Of a DNA stretch of 37,549 bases, positions 14,607 to 22,610 are shown piece after piece (position 1 is the stretch's first letter; every line of letters begins with the position of its first letter). A program made the translations under genes and the position numbers. A model generated the notes under the pieces. That model did not search any database. It saw only the letters and a program-made list of their open reading frames with translations, and was not told the origin of the DNA. Source of the DNA: DASYDU01 sp036499445 (GTDB lineage Bacteria; Planctomycetota; Planctomycetia; Pirellulales; Lacipirellulaceae); contig DASYDU010000090.1 in assembly GCA_036499445.1 (NCBI GenBank), positions 1 through 37,549 on the forward strand, in the 5' to 3' direction.

Positions 14607-15689
14607 CTATACGCTCGCCGTCGTCCGGCCGCGTTCGGTCAGCTCCGTTGGAATCGTGGGCCGTTCGACCGGGAAAAACAGGTCGCAAATCCCGTGCAGC
14701 AGGCCAATTGCTTCCGGGCGAGACGTGCCAAAGCGGCTCGTAAGCGGCGCCAGCAGCCAGCGGCCTTCCGGCCAACGCACGTCCATCACCTTGCCGCAAT
14801 CCTCGAGCAACTGATAGACACGGGCCCGCGTGACGCCCAAATTTTTCGCATGCTGCTTGACGCTCGGCGAGTTTTCATCCAGACACAGCCGCGACGCGGC
14901 CAGGTCGGCCACCTCGGGGCCAAGGTCGATCTTAATCTGAGCGATCATCGGCCGGACGATGTACCGATGCAAGTCTGCAACGTCCGGCAACTCCGGTTCC
15001 CGAATCGTTTCGTTCAGCCAGCGAACGAGCGTCGGCACAAACCGCGGCACAATCACCACATCAATGTTTTCTTGCAGCGTCGCCGTGGCCAAAGCCTCGT
15101 GCACCGTGCAGAAAATCTCAAGAACCGCGTGCACTCGCTTTTCACCGTGCGTTTTGAGCCGACGAATTTGCGATAGCGAGCGATCCATGTAATCTTCCAG
15201 CCGCGTGTGCCAGATCACGGTCGGCAGCGATTGCAGCGACGGCGCCAGGCGTCCCAGCTTCTCCGGGCCGAGCCCGAAGCGGTGAACCGTGTCACACCAG
15301 CCCGTCCAGAGTGCTTCAGAAACAACCGACGCATCGAAGCCGCCGCCCGAGAAAGGTTGCTTCGCCGGCTTCGCGTCGGGAACGCTCATGCCAAACGGCG
15401 CGTCTGGCGAGCCGGCCTTCGCCGCCCGTTTTAATAGGTCGAAGAACCCCAAAATCTTTTTGCTTCCCACGCCGGGCGTTGACATCAACTCGTCCAGCGG
15501 CCGCGCCAACAGGTCGCGCAGTGTGCGATCGAGAAACGCGATCGGCAGCCGCCGGTCAGTGGGGAGCACCCAATAAGAGAGAGACTTATCCAGCCGCCCA
15601 TCATCAGGGTAATTGATTAAAGACTTACGAAGCCGTTCGTAAGAACCTACGAGGCGGTAACGGTCGTTTGATATGGCTTTCCTGGCCAT
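14607..15689 (-). CDS. Putative DNA-binding protein with two alpha-CTD-like HhH segments and a sigma-4-like HTH
   Basis: The protein has 360 residues. Residues about 50-90 (L-D-R-T-L-R-D-L-L through M-S-T-P-G-V-G-S-K-K-I-L-G-F-F) and 155-200 (R-L-E-D-Y-M-D-R-S-L-S-Q-I and K-T-H-G-E-K-R-V-H-A-V-L) resemble the helix-hairpin-helix C-terminal domain of RNA polymerase alpha. Residues 275-300 (S-V-K-Q-H-A-K-N-L-G-V-T-R-A-R-V-Y-Q-L-L) resemble a sigma region 4 recognition helix. No catalytic motif is seen. A transcription regulator that contacts DNA is the best guess. It lies upstream of the XRE gene on the same strand, but that gene has its own promoter. No homologue with known function is recognised. 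Confidence 0.6.
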   Translation of the reverse strand: MARKAISNDRYRLVGSYERLRKSLINYPDDGRLDKSLSYWVLPTDRRLPIAFLDRTLRDLLARPLDELMSTPGVGSKKILGFFDLLKRAAKAGSPDAPFGMSVPDAKPAKQPFSGGGFDASVVSEALWTGWCDTVHRFGLGPEKLGRLAPSLQSLPTVIWHTRLEDYMDRSLSQIRRLKTHGEKRVHAVLEIFCTVHEALATATLQENIDVVIVPRFVPTLVRWLNETIREPELPDVADLHRYIVRPMIAQIKIDLGPEVADLAASRLCLDENSPSVKQHAKNLGVTRARVYQLLEDCGKVMDVRWPEGRWLLAPLTSRFGTSRPEAIGLLHGICDLFFPVERPTIPTELTERGRTTASV

Positions 15690-16439
15690 CGGAATCTAGC
15701 TCCAAATACACTGTGACACCATCCTGGAAAGTCAAACGGGTGTGAGCCATAGGTCCGCGCCTGTGCGTACAAAGCGTGCCAACCCTCTCATCCGCTGTTC
15801 CGTAGTGCCGCTGAAAGGGCGATCCCAACCGTGGCGGCATACTCGTTCTACGAGGGCGGCGGCGGTTTGGTGCGCCTCCAGCAGCAAATTCCTTTGAATT
15901 TTTCTCCGATCTGGCTGGACTGTCAAGCCCTGGTTGAGTGTCAAGCTTCGACCCGAGGTTTCGCCCGACAATTGCACGTCATGAAGCAATCCGCACAAGA
16001 ACCTGCGAAACCAGACCAATTCTTGCCGTTATGTCGCCGTGGGTTGGTAACCGGTTTGACCCAGGCCGAAGGATGTTTCTCGCTGCATTAAATGTCGGCT
16101 GGACACGTCTCGCCACGTTGCTAACACGGAATTCAGACTGCGACCAAAAAGCTCGCGACTGCTCAGTAGAAACCTTCTGGATCCACTGGCCTCTCCGACG
16201 CCGACCTCTGACAACGGCCCGTGCTTAAAACAGCCGCATGATTTCGAACACATTAAATCGGAATCCTGAACCCAGCAGCGCCGGCCCTCGACGCGGCGCG
16301 CTGGTCTGCGCCAGTCAGGCCATCCGACGAGCCGAAGGACGACCGCCGCCGACATGGGAAAAGCTGTCCCCTTCGAAGAAACCTTGGCCCGTACCGGCCG
16401 GCAGCGAAAAACAGGCCCGAAAACGGTCGCAGCCGGCGG
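15690..16439. other. Gene-poor interval of 750 bases
   Basis: The interval lies between two minus-strand genes. Short open frames exist on both strands (for example 15732-16019 minus), but none has a recognisable motif, start signal or typical composition. It may hold the upstream promoter of the HhH gene or a decayed gene. I see no repeat of the families found elsewhere. Confidence 0.5.
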
Positions 16440-17930
16440 CTATTCGGCGGTGGGGCTGGAATTGGCGAGGGAGTACTCTTTAGTCACGGTGGACTCCAGC
16501 GAGTCGGCGGCCCGCGACATCATGGCCTCGGCGGTTTCCTTCGAGTCGAGCTGGGCGATGCCGAAGTGGGTGCTCAGCGGGAGCCGGGCGACGCCGGTTG
16601 GGTTGTAGCCCTCGGCAATGGCAGCTTGCAAACGCTCGGCGACGTCGAGAGCTTCGTGCTTCGAGCAGCGTACGAGCATGATCAGAAATTCGCCATCGTC
16701 GTAGCGGGCCAGCAGATCCATCTGACGGAGCGTCAGCTGCGCGCGTTGGGCCACCGAGTCGAGCAATTCACGCGCGAAGGTTTTGCCGTATTCGCGCTTG
16801 ATGGCCGGATAGTTGTCAATTTTCAACTGAACGACCGTAAGCGGGATGCCGAACCGCTGACTCTCGGCAATGCGGCGCTGCAAAATGTCGAGGAACGACT
16901 TTTTGGAAGGCAGGCGCTCGAACGACTGGACCGTTTCATGAAGCGTCTTCTGGACAGGAGCGGCTTGCGGCTCGGCCACGTCGGCAGTCACCGGCAGGCA
17001 GTGGTGGCCGTCATGCCAATAAGCGCAATTGCGGCCCGCTTCCTTGCTGCGGTAAAGGGCCTCGTCGGCGCGGCGGATCAGATGGGCTGGATCGTCGGCG
17101 TCTGAAATCTGAGCGACGCCAATGCTGGAAGTGACTTTGAGCTGCTCTCCGCCAAAGCTGATACTCGCGTTCTCGATGGCCTTGCGAAAGCGTTCGGCGG
17201 CGACGCGGGCTTCTCGAATATCGGTGGCTGGCAGGACGACGGCGAACTCTTCGCCGCCGTATCGGCAGGGCAAATCCATTTGCCGGGCCGTGTGGACAAG
17301 CAGCTTGCCGACGTTGCGAAGCACTTCGTCGCCGGCCTGATGACCGTGTGAATCGTTGAAGCTCTTGAATTTGTCGATATCGAAAATGAGCAAGGTGAAC
17401 GGTATGTTTTGCCGCTGCCAGATCTCGTACTGACGTTTCATTTCGTCGTCGAAGGCGCGACGGTTTGCCAAACCTGTGAGCGAATCAGTGCGGGCTTCCG
17501 TTTCAAAACTATGGAGCTCGGAGGCTTGGGATTCAAGCTGCTTTTCGGCCATCGACAATCGCTGCTTCAACGCCGCGCTGGCGTCGGCGATCTGGTGGAG
17601 GGCGTGGAGCACCGCATCGCTGGAGACGTCCGATTGCCCAGTGGCGATCGACTGCAGCTCGGCGGTGATGGCGTCGACTTTCGAGGTGTGGCTGCCGGCA
17701 TCGCCGGTGAGGGCGCTGGCTACGTCTTGGATTCGCTGGAAGGCCATCACGGCCCATTCTGCGGTGCGCTCTGCTTCAACAACGGGTTCAGGCGGAACTT
17801 GCTGCGGATCGACCTGGCGATTGGGGGCGGCCACTGGCGCCGCGCCGGCTCCATACCACCAGACGCCGCACGCAAAGCCGCCGGCTAGCGCGATAAACGC
17901 AAAAAGTATGACCAGGCACAGTGTAGCCAT
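16440..17930 (-). CDS. Membrane protein with two GGDEF domains (diguanylate cyclase, second domain degenerate)
   Basis: The protein has 496 residues. A membrane helix (about 3-24) is followed by a Pro/Ala linker and a helical, coiled-coil-like signal region (55-145). The first GGDEF domain has D-S-L-T-G-L-A-N-R-R (149-158), F-D-I-D-K-F-K and G-G-E-E-F (225-229), with an RxxD inhibitory site (216-219) five residues before it. This domain should make cyclic di-GMP. The second domain (about 340-480) keeps an RxxD but has D-D-G-E-F (411-415) in place of G-G-E-E-F, so it is probably not catalytic and may bind nucleotide. No EAL domain is present. The input signal is unknown. Confidence 0.88.
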   Translation of the reverse strand: MATLCLVILFAFIALAGGFACGVWWYGAGAAPVAAPNRQVDPQQVPPEPVVEAERTAEWAVMAFQRIQDVASALTGDAGSHTSKVDAITAELQSIATGQSDVSSDAVLHALHQIADASAALKQRLSMAEKQLESQASELHSFETEARTDSLTGLANRRAFDDEMKRQYEIWQRQNIPFTLLIFDIDKFKSFNDSHGHQAGDEVLRNVGKLLVHTARQMDLPCRYGGEEFAVVLPATDIREARVAAERFRKAIENASISFGGEQLKVTSSIGVAQISDADDPAHLIRRADEALYRSKEAGRNCAYWHDGHHCLPVTADVAEPQAAPVQKTLHETVQSFERLPSKKSFLDILQRRIAESQRFGIPLTVVQLKIDNYPAIKREYGKTFARELLDSVAQRAQLTLRQMDLLARYDDGEFLIMLVRCSKHEALDVAERLQAAIAEGYNPTGVARLPLSTHFGIAQLDSKETAEAMMSRAADSLESTVTKEYSLANSSPTAE

Positions 17931-18268
17931 AAAGGAAACCCCGCACGCGCTCGTTAGGACGGGCTGCTTAAGGGACAGCCATCGTGCGAACGGCCTGCGT
18001 CAATCGGAACTCTGCAAGTACTGGTGAAAACTACTTTGAGGCAAGCGGAAGTCAATCGAGACCTCACCGAGCCCCGCGGCACAATCGTATTAAGTGGACC
18101 AGTTGTAATGGTGGTAGCGAGTCGGCTCGCGGCCTGCGACAATTTGCCCTGGGGAAGCGGCGATTGAACACTTGGTTTTTCGACCCTTGGCGAACCCACT
18201 ACAGCCCTGGTGAGCCTTCGATGCGCAATGGAAATCATAGATTCGCAATCGGAAGGAGGAATACAACT
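17931..18268. other. Divergent intergenic region between GGDEF and hydrolase genes
   Basis: This region of 338 bases must hold the promoters of two divergent genes. I find no convincing -35/-10 pair and no hairpin repeat. A strong RBS (GGAAGGAGG, 18251-18259) precedes the hydrolase. Confidence 0.4.
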
Positions 18269-19060
18269 ATGCTGCGAAGAGTTAGAGTTTTCGTTCCGTT
18301 GTTGATCCTGGCCTGCGGTACGCAGGCGAATGGGCAATTGGCCGAGCAGGTGGTCGACATCGGGACGCGGCCGGGCGTCACGCAGCGGATGGTGGTGATC
18401 GCACCGCAGAATCCAAAGGCGGTAGTGATTCTGCTCGCGGGCGGGCATGGTGGGTTACAGATCGCTGCCAATGGGGTTTTCCAATGGGGCGCTAAGAATT
18501 TTCTAGTGCGGACGCGGCAGATGTTTGCCGAGCAGGGTCTATTCGTGATCGTGGTTGACGCGCCGTCGGATCGGCAGAGTCCGCCTTACCTCACGGGCTT
18601 TCGCAACAGCCCGCAGCATGTGGCGGACATCAGGGCCGTGATCGCCTGGGCGCGGAAACAGGCGAATGTGCCGGTCTGGTTGGTCGGCACGAGCCGGGGA
18701 ACGGAGTCGGCGGCGTTCGCGGCCACGCAACTGGCGGGCGCGGATGGTCCGGACGGTTTGGTTTTGACGTCGACCATCCTCACGGACAACAAAGAGGTGC
18801 CAGTGACGGCGATGCCGCTCGGCAATCTGCAAATTCCCGTGCTGGTAGTGCAGCACGTCCAGGATAGTTGTAAGCACTGTCCTTACGCCGAGGCGCCGCG
18901 ATTAATGCAGGAGCTTGTGCATGTGCCGAAGAAGCAATTGCTGCCCATCAATGGCGGCGTCAGCCAGGGCGATCCTTGCGAGGCGATGGCTTACCATGGT
19001 TTCAATGGAGTGGAACGTGAAGTGGTGACACAGATAGCAGCGTGGATGCTCACGAAGTGA
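18269..19060 (+). CDS. Secreted alpha/beta hydrolase
   Basis: The protein has 263 residues from the ATG at 18269, chosen because GGAAGGAGG lies 9 bases upstream; the longer in-frame reading has no start signal. A signal peptide (M-L-R-R-V-R-V then a hydrophobic core, cleavage probably after the A-N-G region near residue 22) is clear. The hydrolase core shows V-V-I-L-L-A-G-G-H-G-G (oxyanion region, 52-62) and the nucleophile elbow G-T-S-R-G (140-144, Ser142). Candidates for the acid and base are Asp199 and His243. The substrate is not visible; ester or amide hydrolysis in the periplasm is likely. It seems to be transcribed alone. Confidence 0.75.
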   Translation: MLRRVRVFVPLLILACGTQANGQLAEQVVDIGTRPGVTQRMVVIAPQNPKAVVILLAGGHGGLQIAANGVFQWGAKNFLVRTRQMFAEQGLFVIVVDAPSDRQSPPYLTGFRNSPQHVADIRAVIAWARKQANVPVWLVGTSRGTESAAFAATQLAGADGPDGLVLTSTILTDNKEVPVTAMPLGNLQIPVLVVQHVQDSCKHCPYAEAPRLMQELVHVPKKQLLPINGGVSQGDPCEAMAYHGFNGVEREVVTQIAAWMLTK

Positions 19061-19180
19061 ATGGCGTACCCTGCTGGAAATTCTCTCGTGGCCGACGCGT
19101 CGGGTCGCGTTTGTCCGACGGTCGATCTCTCTAATACGGGCTAGATTTTGCGGTTCTGGATGCAATTGGACGACTCACCT

Positions 19181-19208
19181 TTGGCGAACGCGGCAACTAC
19201 GGTAAAAT
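19181..19208 (+). promoter_or_regulatory. Possible sigma-70 promoter of glgC
   Basis: TTGGCG (19181-19186) and TAAAAT (19203-19208) are separated by 16 bases, 58 bases before the glgC start. The -35 box is only partly consensus. Confidence 0.4.
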
Positions 19209-19266
19209 GTGCGGCCCCAGCGGGGCCGTCAGGCGCCCGGCGTCCTGCACCAGGAGGAGCTTACGG

Positions 19267-20502
19267 ATGAAGGAAGTCTTGGCAGTCGTGTTAGCAGGCG
19301 GCAAGGGGTCGAGGCTGGGGCCGCTGACGCGCGATCGGGCGAAGCCGGCGGTACCCTTCGGTGGCGTCTATCGAATCATCGATTTCACGCTCTCGAATTG
19401 TCTCAACAGCGGCATTCGGCGGATGCTGGTGCTCACGCAGTACAAGGCAATGAGCCTGGATCGGCACATCACGCTCGGCTGGCGAAACTATCTGTGCCGC
19501 GAGCTGGGCGAATTCATCGACGTTGTGCCGCCTCAACAGCGGATCGACGAGCAGTGGTACCAGGGCACCGCGGATGCCGTCTATCAAAATATCTATACGC
19601 TCGAGAAAGAGCGGCCCGAGTATGTGGTGATCCTGGCCGGCGACCACATCTACAAGATGGATTACGGCAAGATCGTGGAATTCCATTCGGAAAAGAAGGC
19701 CGATCTCACGATTGCGACGCTGCGGGTGCCGGCCAGCCAGTCTCGGCATTTTGGCATCATGCAGATGGACGACAGCGGACGAGTGGTCGGCTTCGAGGAA
19801 AAGCCGGCAGTACCGAAGACGATACCCGGGAACCCGGGGTTTGCAGTGGCGTCGATGGGAATCTACGTGTTCAACGCGCCGTTCTTATTTGACGAGCTGT
19901 GCAAGGATGCAACGTTGCCGGAGAGCGCGCATGACTTTGGGCGGAACATCATTCCGTCGCTGATTCGTCCGCGACGGGTGTTCGCCTATCCGTTTCTGGA
20001 CGAGAACCGCAAGGAGGACGCCTATTGGCGGGACGTTGGAACGATCGACGCGTATTACGATGCGAATATCGAGCTGACGGCGGTCGAGCCGCTCTTGAAT
20101 ATGTATGACGATCGCTGGCCGATTCGGACGTATCAGCCGAATTTGCCGCCGCCGAAGTTTGTGTTCAACTCGAAGGAGCGTTGCGGCGAGGCACACGATA
20201 GCATCGTCTGTGCCGGCGCGGTGATTTCTGGCGGGCACGTGACGCGGACGATCGTCGGCTCGCAGGCCCGAATAAACAGTTACGCGGAGGTCGAAGATTC
20301 GATCATCTTTTCACAGGTCGACATTGGGCGGCACGCCAAGATCCGCCGGGCGATCATCGACAAGGGAGTTCACATTCCGGAGGGAGTGCGGATCGGCTAC
20401 GACGAGGAAGAGGATTTGGCCCGCGGATTCACGGTCTCTGACAACGGAATCGTGGTGATTGCGAAGGCGGAGAGCATCGAGCCGGCGCTGACCGAAGCGT
20501 GA
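19267..20502 (+). CDS. glgC: Glucose-1-phosphate adenylyltransferase (ADP-glucose pyrophosphorylase)
   Basis: The protein has 411 residues, close to the usual length of bacterial GlgC. It makes ADP-glucose from ATP and glucose 1-phosphate, the committed step of glycogen synthesis. The nucleotide loop L-A-G-G-K-G-S-R-L-G-P-L-T is at the N-terminus, followed by R-A-K-P-A-V-P-F-G-G. L-A-G-D-H-I-Y-K-M-D-Y and the sugar-binding D-V-G-T-I-D-A-Y-Y follow. The C-terminal part has hexapeptide beta-helix repeats (I-V-G-S-Q-A, D-S-I-I-F-S). The ATG at 19267 is preceded by AGGAGG (19252-19257). A longer upstream reading lacks an RBS. The gene is convergent with the next one, 28 bases away, without a visible terminator. 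Confidence 0.95.
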   Translation: MKEVLAVVLAGGKGSRLGPLTRDRAKPAVPFGGVYRIIDFTLSNCLNSGIRRMLVLTQYKAMSLDRHITLGWRNYLCRELGEFIDVVPPQQRIDEQWYQGTADAVYQNIYTLEKERPEYVVILAGDHIYKMDYGKIVEFHSEKKADLTIATLRVPASQSRHFGIMQMDDSGRVVGFEEKPAVPKTIPGNPGFAVASMGIYVFNAPFLFDELCKDATLPESAHDFGRNIIPSLIRPRRVFAYPFLDENRKEDAYWRDVGTIDAYYDANIELTAVEPLLNMYDDRWPIRTYQPNLPPPKFVFNSKERCGEAHDSIVCAGAVISGGHVTRTIVGSQARINSYAEVEDSIIFSQVDIGRHAKIRRAIIDKGVHIPEGVRIGYDEEEDLARGFTVSDNGIVVIAKAESIEPALTEA

Positions 20503-20530
20503 ACAGCGGCCCGGGAGTTTTGATTGGGGC

Positions 20531-21937
20531 CTACTTTGCGGGTGCGGCGGGGGGCGCGCTGGCTACGTGCTTGGCGACCGGCACCAGCTCCAGCGCATTG
20601 ACGAGCGAGCGGTCGGCGCCGGCCAAACGGTCGACCATTTCGCCGTCGATCGTGAAAGCGACACTGACACGATTGCCGCTCTCGGGCGCGACCATGTAAT
20701 AGTGCCACTCGACCGGCACATCATCCGCTTTGCCGCGGACGACCGCTTCCAGGCAATGATGGCCGTGAGAATTGGTCCACTGCCGGCTTGAGACAAGCTG
20801 ACCGAAGTTGTCTTTGAGCGTAACGCGAATGTCCTGGATGAATTCGTCGAGCGTCGTCTGGTGACCGGCGGATTTTGTCGGCAAGCTGGCGATGGTACAC
20901 TGGGCGACGACGTTGTCCTGCTCGACGCGGCGGAGGGTAGTCGTTTCGCGTTCTTTGTTGGTGACGAACCATTTGCGATCGTGAAGGAGCCGAAAGCCTT
21001 GCTGTGCGCCATCGAATTGCAATGCGTCGGCCGAGGGCGAGCCGGTTTGACCCCGGAGCGGGGCAAGTACGGCGGGAGGAAGGTGTTCCGAATTGGCAAT
21101 TGGCTGAATGCTCATCTTTAGCTTGGCGACGCCTTCAAGGCCGCGCGTCGCACCGCCAATCGCTCGCTTCTCTTTGACCGCCAGATTCAATCTAGTGACC
21201 CGACCGAGCTTGCGGTCATACATGTAGACGCCTTTGACTTCCATCTCGGTGGCCGCGCCGTCGAAGGTGCCCACGACGGTGCCTTCCATTTTTGAGATGG
21301 CGAAGTCGGCGTTGTACTTGTCCAGCACACTTTGGACATCGCAGTTTGCGACCGAGTCGAGGGAGAGCAGCCCGGCTAGGACCGCCGCATCATTGTTCCA
21401 AGTTTCGCCATCGGCAACTGGCTGCGTAGGCAAGAGGCCGTCGACGATCAGCGAGTCGCCGAAGGCATCGATCATGTCGAGCTCTTCGCGGAGGAGCGGG
21501 CCACCGGGGGAAGACATCAGCAGCCGGCCGCCGGGATTCGCGACTAAGATCAGCCGTCGCTCGTCGGCGAGCTTTTGCGTTTGACCGTCATTGTCGACTT
21601 TGATGACGACCTCGGCCTGTGCGTAATAGCGGGCGGAACGAGTCGGTCGGCCACCGGCGGATGGGGCAAAGCGACACTCATCATATCGCAGCGTGGTGTT
21701 GACACTGGTCGGAAGCTCCTGCGGCTGACTTGCGCTCACATCTTTCGGCGGCACACGGAGGGTGCCGCCCATGTTCACCTCGGCGGTGACTTGAGCCAGA
21801 TCGTCGGCGACCAAATGCGGCGTCAAATCAATTCTCTCATGACTGCTCGCGGGTGCGGCCGCCCAAATGGTCACTGGGAGCCACCAGGCCGCCAACAAAA
21901 GAGAAGGCCGCCACAGTGCACGGGGACAAATTGGCAT
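20531..21937 (-). CDS. Secreted protein of unknown function
   Basis: The 468-residue protein has a signal peptide (M-P-I-C-P-R-A-L-W-R-P then S-L-L-L-A-A-W-W-L-P), with cleavage probably after A-A-A near residue 28. The mature part is beta-rich and without a known motif. It contains S-P-G-G-P-L-L-R-E-E-L-D and, in the C-terminal third, Y-Y-M-V-A-P-E-S-G-N-R-V-S-V-A-F-T-I-D-G-E. That last pattern looks like the membrane- or lipid-binding domain of some envelope proteins, but this is a weak impression. No cysteine motif or catalytic triad is evident. It is probably a planctomycete envelope protein. Confidence 0.7.
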   Translation of the reverse strand: MPICPRALWRPSLLLAAWWLPVTIWAAAPASSHERIDLTPHLVADDLAQVTAEVNMGGTLRVPPKDVSASQPQELPTSVNTTLRYDECRFAPSAGGRPTRSARYYAQAEVVIKVDNDGQTQKLADERRLILVANPGGRLLMSSPGGPLLREELDMIDAFGDSLIVDGLLPTQPVADGETWNNDAAVLAGLLSLDSVANCDVQSVLDKYNADFAISKMEGTVVGTFDGAATEMEVKGVYMYDRKLGRVTRLNLAVKEKRAIGGATRGLEGVAKLKMSIQPIANSEHLPPAVLAPLRGQTGSPSADALQFDGAQQGFRLLHDRKWFVTNKERETTTLRRVEQDNVVAQCTIASLPTKSAGHQTTLDEFIQDIRVTLKDNFGQLVSSRQWTNSHGHHCLEAVVRGKADDVPVEWHYYMVAPESGNRVSVAFTIDGEMVDRLAGADRSLVNALELVPVAKHVASAPPAAPAK

Positions 21938-22610
21938 CTAAGTATCCTTGACGGGGACCGAACAAAAGGACAAATCCGGGTGTCTTCCCAATTACCGGGT
22001 AGATCGACCAGGAATCGACCGACTGTCCAGCGCAAACGTCCCTGCAGGCTGGGACAAGTGGTAGAATGGTAATATGAGTAGCTTGCAAAGTTTGCTTAGC
22101 TTTGTAGATCCGGCTAGGATTGGCTACTCCACCTTCCACGCGAAAAGTGTAAATTGTTTGCTGGCAATGAGATGCGAGGCCTGAAGTGCGTCCGGTACCT
22201 TGCTGATCGGATTGGATTGTAAGGTTTTTCGCGAACTTAATCTCGATCCAACTCGACTTAGTTGCGTACAACATGATGCTGGCTTAAACGTCAGGGAGCC
22301 TTGACTTGCCAGGGGTTGACGCCTACTCGGCTAAATTCCGGCGGCCAAGATTTGCTCGCCTGGCGCGAAAAATAGCGTAACGGGACGCCTGGGTCCCCAT
22401 CCAACATCCAGGGGCAATAGGAGAACAACCAACCACGGAACAAGAATTGCTGCCACTAGCTAGTAGTTAACCGATCGGGCCGCAACTGCCAAAACGGCGG
22501 ACGCCAAACAGGCGGGGCGGAACGACGCGATTTAGAAACTCGCGACATTCGGCGGTGGGCGACGGACTCGCAGGGAACACCACGGCAACTAGGAAGGTAA
22601 GTAGCAGAGA
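21938..22610. other. Divergent intergenic region of 673 bases
   Basis: The region lies between the secreted-protein gene (minus) and the sigma gene (plus). A minus-strand open frame of 145 codons overlaps it but has no motif or RBS. TTGACT (22301) and TTGACG (22316) occur, without a properly spaced -10 box. It may be the long leader of the sigma gene. Confidence 0.4.

Noticed and set aside
15625..15840. Minus-strand open frame of 71 codons overlapping the HhH gene start
   Set aside because: No motif and no start signal; it overlaps a better gene by 65 bases.
21837..22274. Minus-strand open frame of 145 codons
   Set aside because: It overlaps the signal-peptide region of the secreted-protein gene in another frame, with no RBS and no recognisable domain.
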